The notes under the pieces were generated by a model, which worked only from the letters and a program-made list of their open reading frames with translations, had not been told where the DNA came from and made no database searches. Positions 6,541-8,070 of a stretch of 8,070 bases of DNA are shown piece after piece. The DNA comes from JAQUGA01 sp964521105 (GTDB taxonomy: Bacteria > Bacteroidota > Bacteroidia > Bacteroidales > WCHB1-69). The translations under genes and the position numbers were made by a program. Location: positions 1 to 8,070 of the forward strand of contig CAZFPO010000126.1 in NCBI GenBank assembly GCA_964521105.1, written 5' to 3'. Position 1 is the stretch's first letter. The number at the start of each line of letters is the position of its first letter.

Positions 6541-8049
6541 TTATTTTTTTCTGAGAACAATTCTAAACGTAGTTCCTTTTCCTAATTGCGAAGATTTTAC
6601 AAAAATATTTCCGCGGTGATATTTTTTCATGATTCTATACGCCAATGTTAATCCCAACCCCCATCCTCGTTTTTTAGAAGTAAAACCCGGTTTAAAAATT
6701 CTTTTAAATTCTTTTTTTGAAATTCCTTTTCCGTTATCCGAAATGTCGATAAATAGATGTTTTGTGTCAGAAATTATTTCAATTTGAATATTTCCTTCAC
6801 CCGACATTGCATCCACCGCATTTTTGCATACATTTTCGATTACCCATTCGAAAAGGTATCGATTTAAGGGTAAAATTATGTCCTTTTCTTCGTTAGAATT
6901 AATATAAAAACTCACTTTTTTTGAAGTGCGATATTTAAAATAGTCCACAAATTCCCTAATAATTAAGTTTACGTTTTCGGGCTTAAGCTCAGGCGAAGAG
7001 CCAATTTTTGAAAATCGCTGGGTTACCACTTCTAAGCGATGAACATCTTTTTCGAGTTCTTTGATGATATCTTCACTAACATTTTGCAACCTCAACATTT
7101 CAATCCAGCCTAACAACGATGATAGCGGCGTGCCAAGTTGATGTGCTGTTTCCTTGGACATACCCACCCATACTTGGTCTTGTTCGGAACGCCGAGCAAT
7201 GCTAAATAGCAAATAAGCAATTACTAGAAAAAAACCAATAGCACCAAATTGAACATACGGAAAATAGCGAAGTTGAGACAATAAAACCGACTCCTTGTAT
7301 AATACATAGCTTTTACCTATTCCTGAAATTGAAATTTCGATGGGTGGATTATGATGTTCCATTTCGCTAATTAACGAATCGGTGAAATGTTGAGTTAAAC
7401 TCGAATCAATGGTGATACTACCGGCGGAAATTATTTTTGTTTTTGTACTATCGGTGATAATAACAGGTACTGAGGCTGAATTTACAACTACTTCATTAAA
7501 AAATGATTCGATAATATCTTCTAAAACAACACGTAAATCGCTATAAATTTTCGATTCTTTATAATACAAATACATATAATGTTTCCCATAATAATTTATT
7601 GAGATAGGTTTGTATTCCGAAAACTCTTCGAGTAATTTTCCATCCAACACCTTAACCGTATCTAAACTAAAATCGACATTAACCGCTCCGTTGATGTTCA
7701 TTTTTTCGTCGGTTAATATAACGGGTACCGTTTTATTGTTCGAAATAAGCTCAAGATAAAACGTAATGTCTTCGGATGAGCCAGCTTGAGCCAATTTATT
7801 ATATGCTACTGCTAATAAACCTGCCCTACGGCGTTCTTCCTCACGTATTCGTTCAAAAAAATCGTTGGTATAATTTACTATAGCAGCTTTTCGCTGTATG
7901 GCATCAGCCCATATTTTTATTTTATTACGCTCTTCATTGGCAATACGATTTACAACTAAGTTGGAATATATTATGGATACCAAAAAAATGGACATCACTA
8001 AGAAAAATAAAAGCCATTTCCAACGCTGTTTTGTATAGTAAATATTCAC
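6541..8049 (-). CDS. Membrane sensor histidine kinase with a duplicated extracytoplasmic domain
   Basis: Senses a signal outside the membrane, autophosphorylates on histidine and passes phosphate to an unseen response regulator. The 502 residues start at GTG (8049), since the frame closes at a TAA at 8062-8064 and the first internal Met lies inside the first membrane helix. A first transmembrane helix spans about 12-31. A short helical, charged stretch follows at 35-90. The extracytoplasmic sensor (about 95-262) contains two similar halves. A second helix spans about 266-285. The kinase core has the H-box KETAHQLGTPLSSL with His303, the N-box ENVCKNAVDAM (Asn410), the G1 box DNGKG (438-442), GWGLGL (462-467) and GKGTTF (490-495). 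There is no HAMP, cytoplasmic PAS or receiver domain. The HQLGTP H-box differs from the textbook HELRTP but is common in Bacteroidota. It is the first gene of a likely kinase-hydrolase(-recJ) transcript. Its promoter would lie beyond the window, and a gene overlapping from outside cannot be excluded. Confidence 0.92.
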   Translation of the reverse strand: MNIYYTKQRWKWLLFFLVMSIFLVSIIYSNLVVNRIANEERNKIKIWADAIQRKAAIVNYTNDFFERIREEERRRAGLLAVAYNKLAQAGSSEDITFYLELISNNKTVPVILTDEKMNINGAVNVDFSLDTVKVLDGKLLEEFSEYKPISINYYGKHYMYLYYKESKIYSDLRVVLEDIIESFFNEVVVNSASVPVIITDSTKTKIISAGSITIDSSLTQHFTDSLISEMEHHNPPIEISISGIGKSYVLYKESVLLSQLRYFPYVQFGAIGFFLVIAYLLFSIARRSEQDQVWVGMSKETAHQLGTPLSSLLGWIEMLRLQNVSEDIIKELEKDVHRLEVVTQRFSKIGSSPELKPENVNLIIREFVDYFKYRTSKKVSFYINSNEEKDIILPLNRYLFEWVIENVCKNAVDAMSGEGNIQIEIISDTKHLFIDISDNGKGISKKEFKRIFKPGFTSKKRGWGLGLTLAYRIMKKYHRGNIFVKSSQLGKGTTFRIVLRKK

Positions 8050-8070
8050 AATGTTTTTATTTTAAAACAC

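Noticed and set aside
6537..6560. TTG start at 6560 for the hydrolase, giving an overlap with the kinase gene
   Set aside because: The eight added residues (ending Asn-Asn-Asn) look like kinase 3' end sequence read in another frame, and the ATG at 6536 has normal coupling distance.

Overview
The window looks like a stretch of chromosome from a low-GC member of the Bacteroidota (Bacteroidales/Marinilabiliales-like). The evidence is strong A/T bias in and between genes, TAnnTTTG promoter boxes typical of the phylum's main sigma factor, a RecJ whose N-terminus (KRWVI) and motifs read like Bacteroidota RecJ, and a histidine kinase with the AHQLGTPLSSL H-box common in this phylum. The lineage is inferred from these features; no rRNA or tRNA is present.

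Layout. At 79-1464 (minus) is an MltF-type lipoprotein with a substrate-binding module fused to a lytic transglycosylase module. A short A/T-rich divergent promoter region follows. At 1615-3426 (plus) is a large membrane-anchored protein with two tandem Tim44-like/zinc-ribbon units and a TerB-like C-terminal domain. Positions 3427-3719 form a convergent intergenic gap that holds a series of hairpin palindromes, one of them with perfect 17-base arms and a T-run suited to ending transcription from the recJ side. At 3720-5492 (minus) is recJ, with a perfect palindrome in its leader. At 5604-6536 (minus) is a serine hydrolase of the monoglyceride lipase/lysophospholipase type. At 6541-8049 (minus) is a membrane sensor histidine kinase.

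How the genes relate. The kinase and hydrolase are separated by 4 bases and almost certainly share a transcript. recJ lies 111 bases further down on the same strand with no recognisable promoter box of its own, so it may be read from the same transcript. No response regulator is visible, so the kinase's partner is elsewhere. The MltF-like protein acts on envelope peptidoglycan. The Tim44/TerB-like protein is membrane-anchored and its role is unknown. All five genes appear intact, and there is no sign of a mobile element, CRISPR array or phage. The most notable features are the internal duplications in two proteins (the Tim44-like protein and the kinase sensor), the altered active-site motif in the transglycosylase, and the palindrome cluster.
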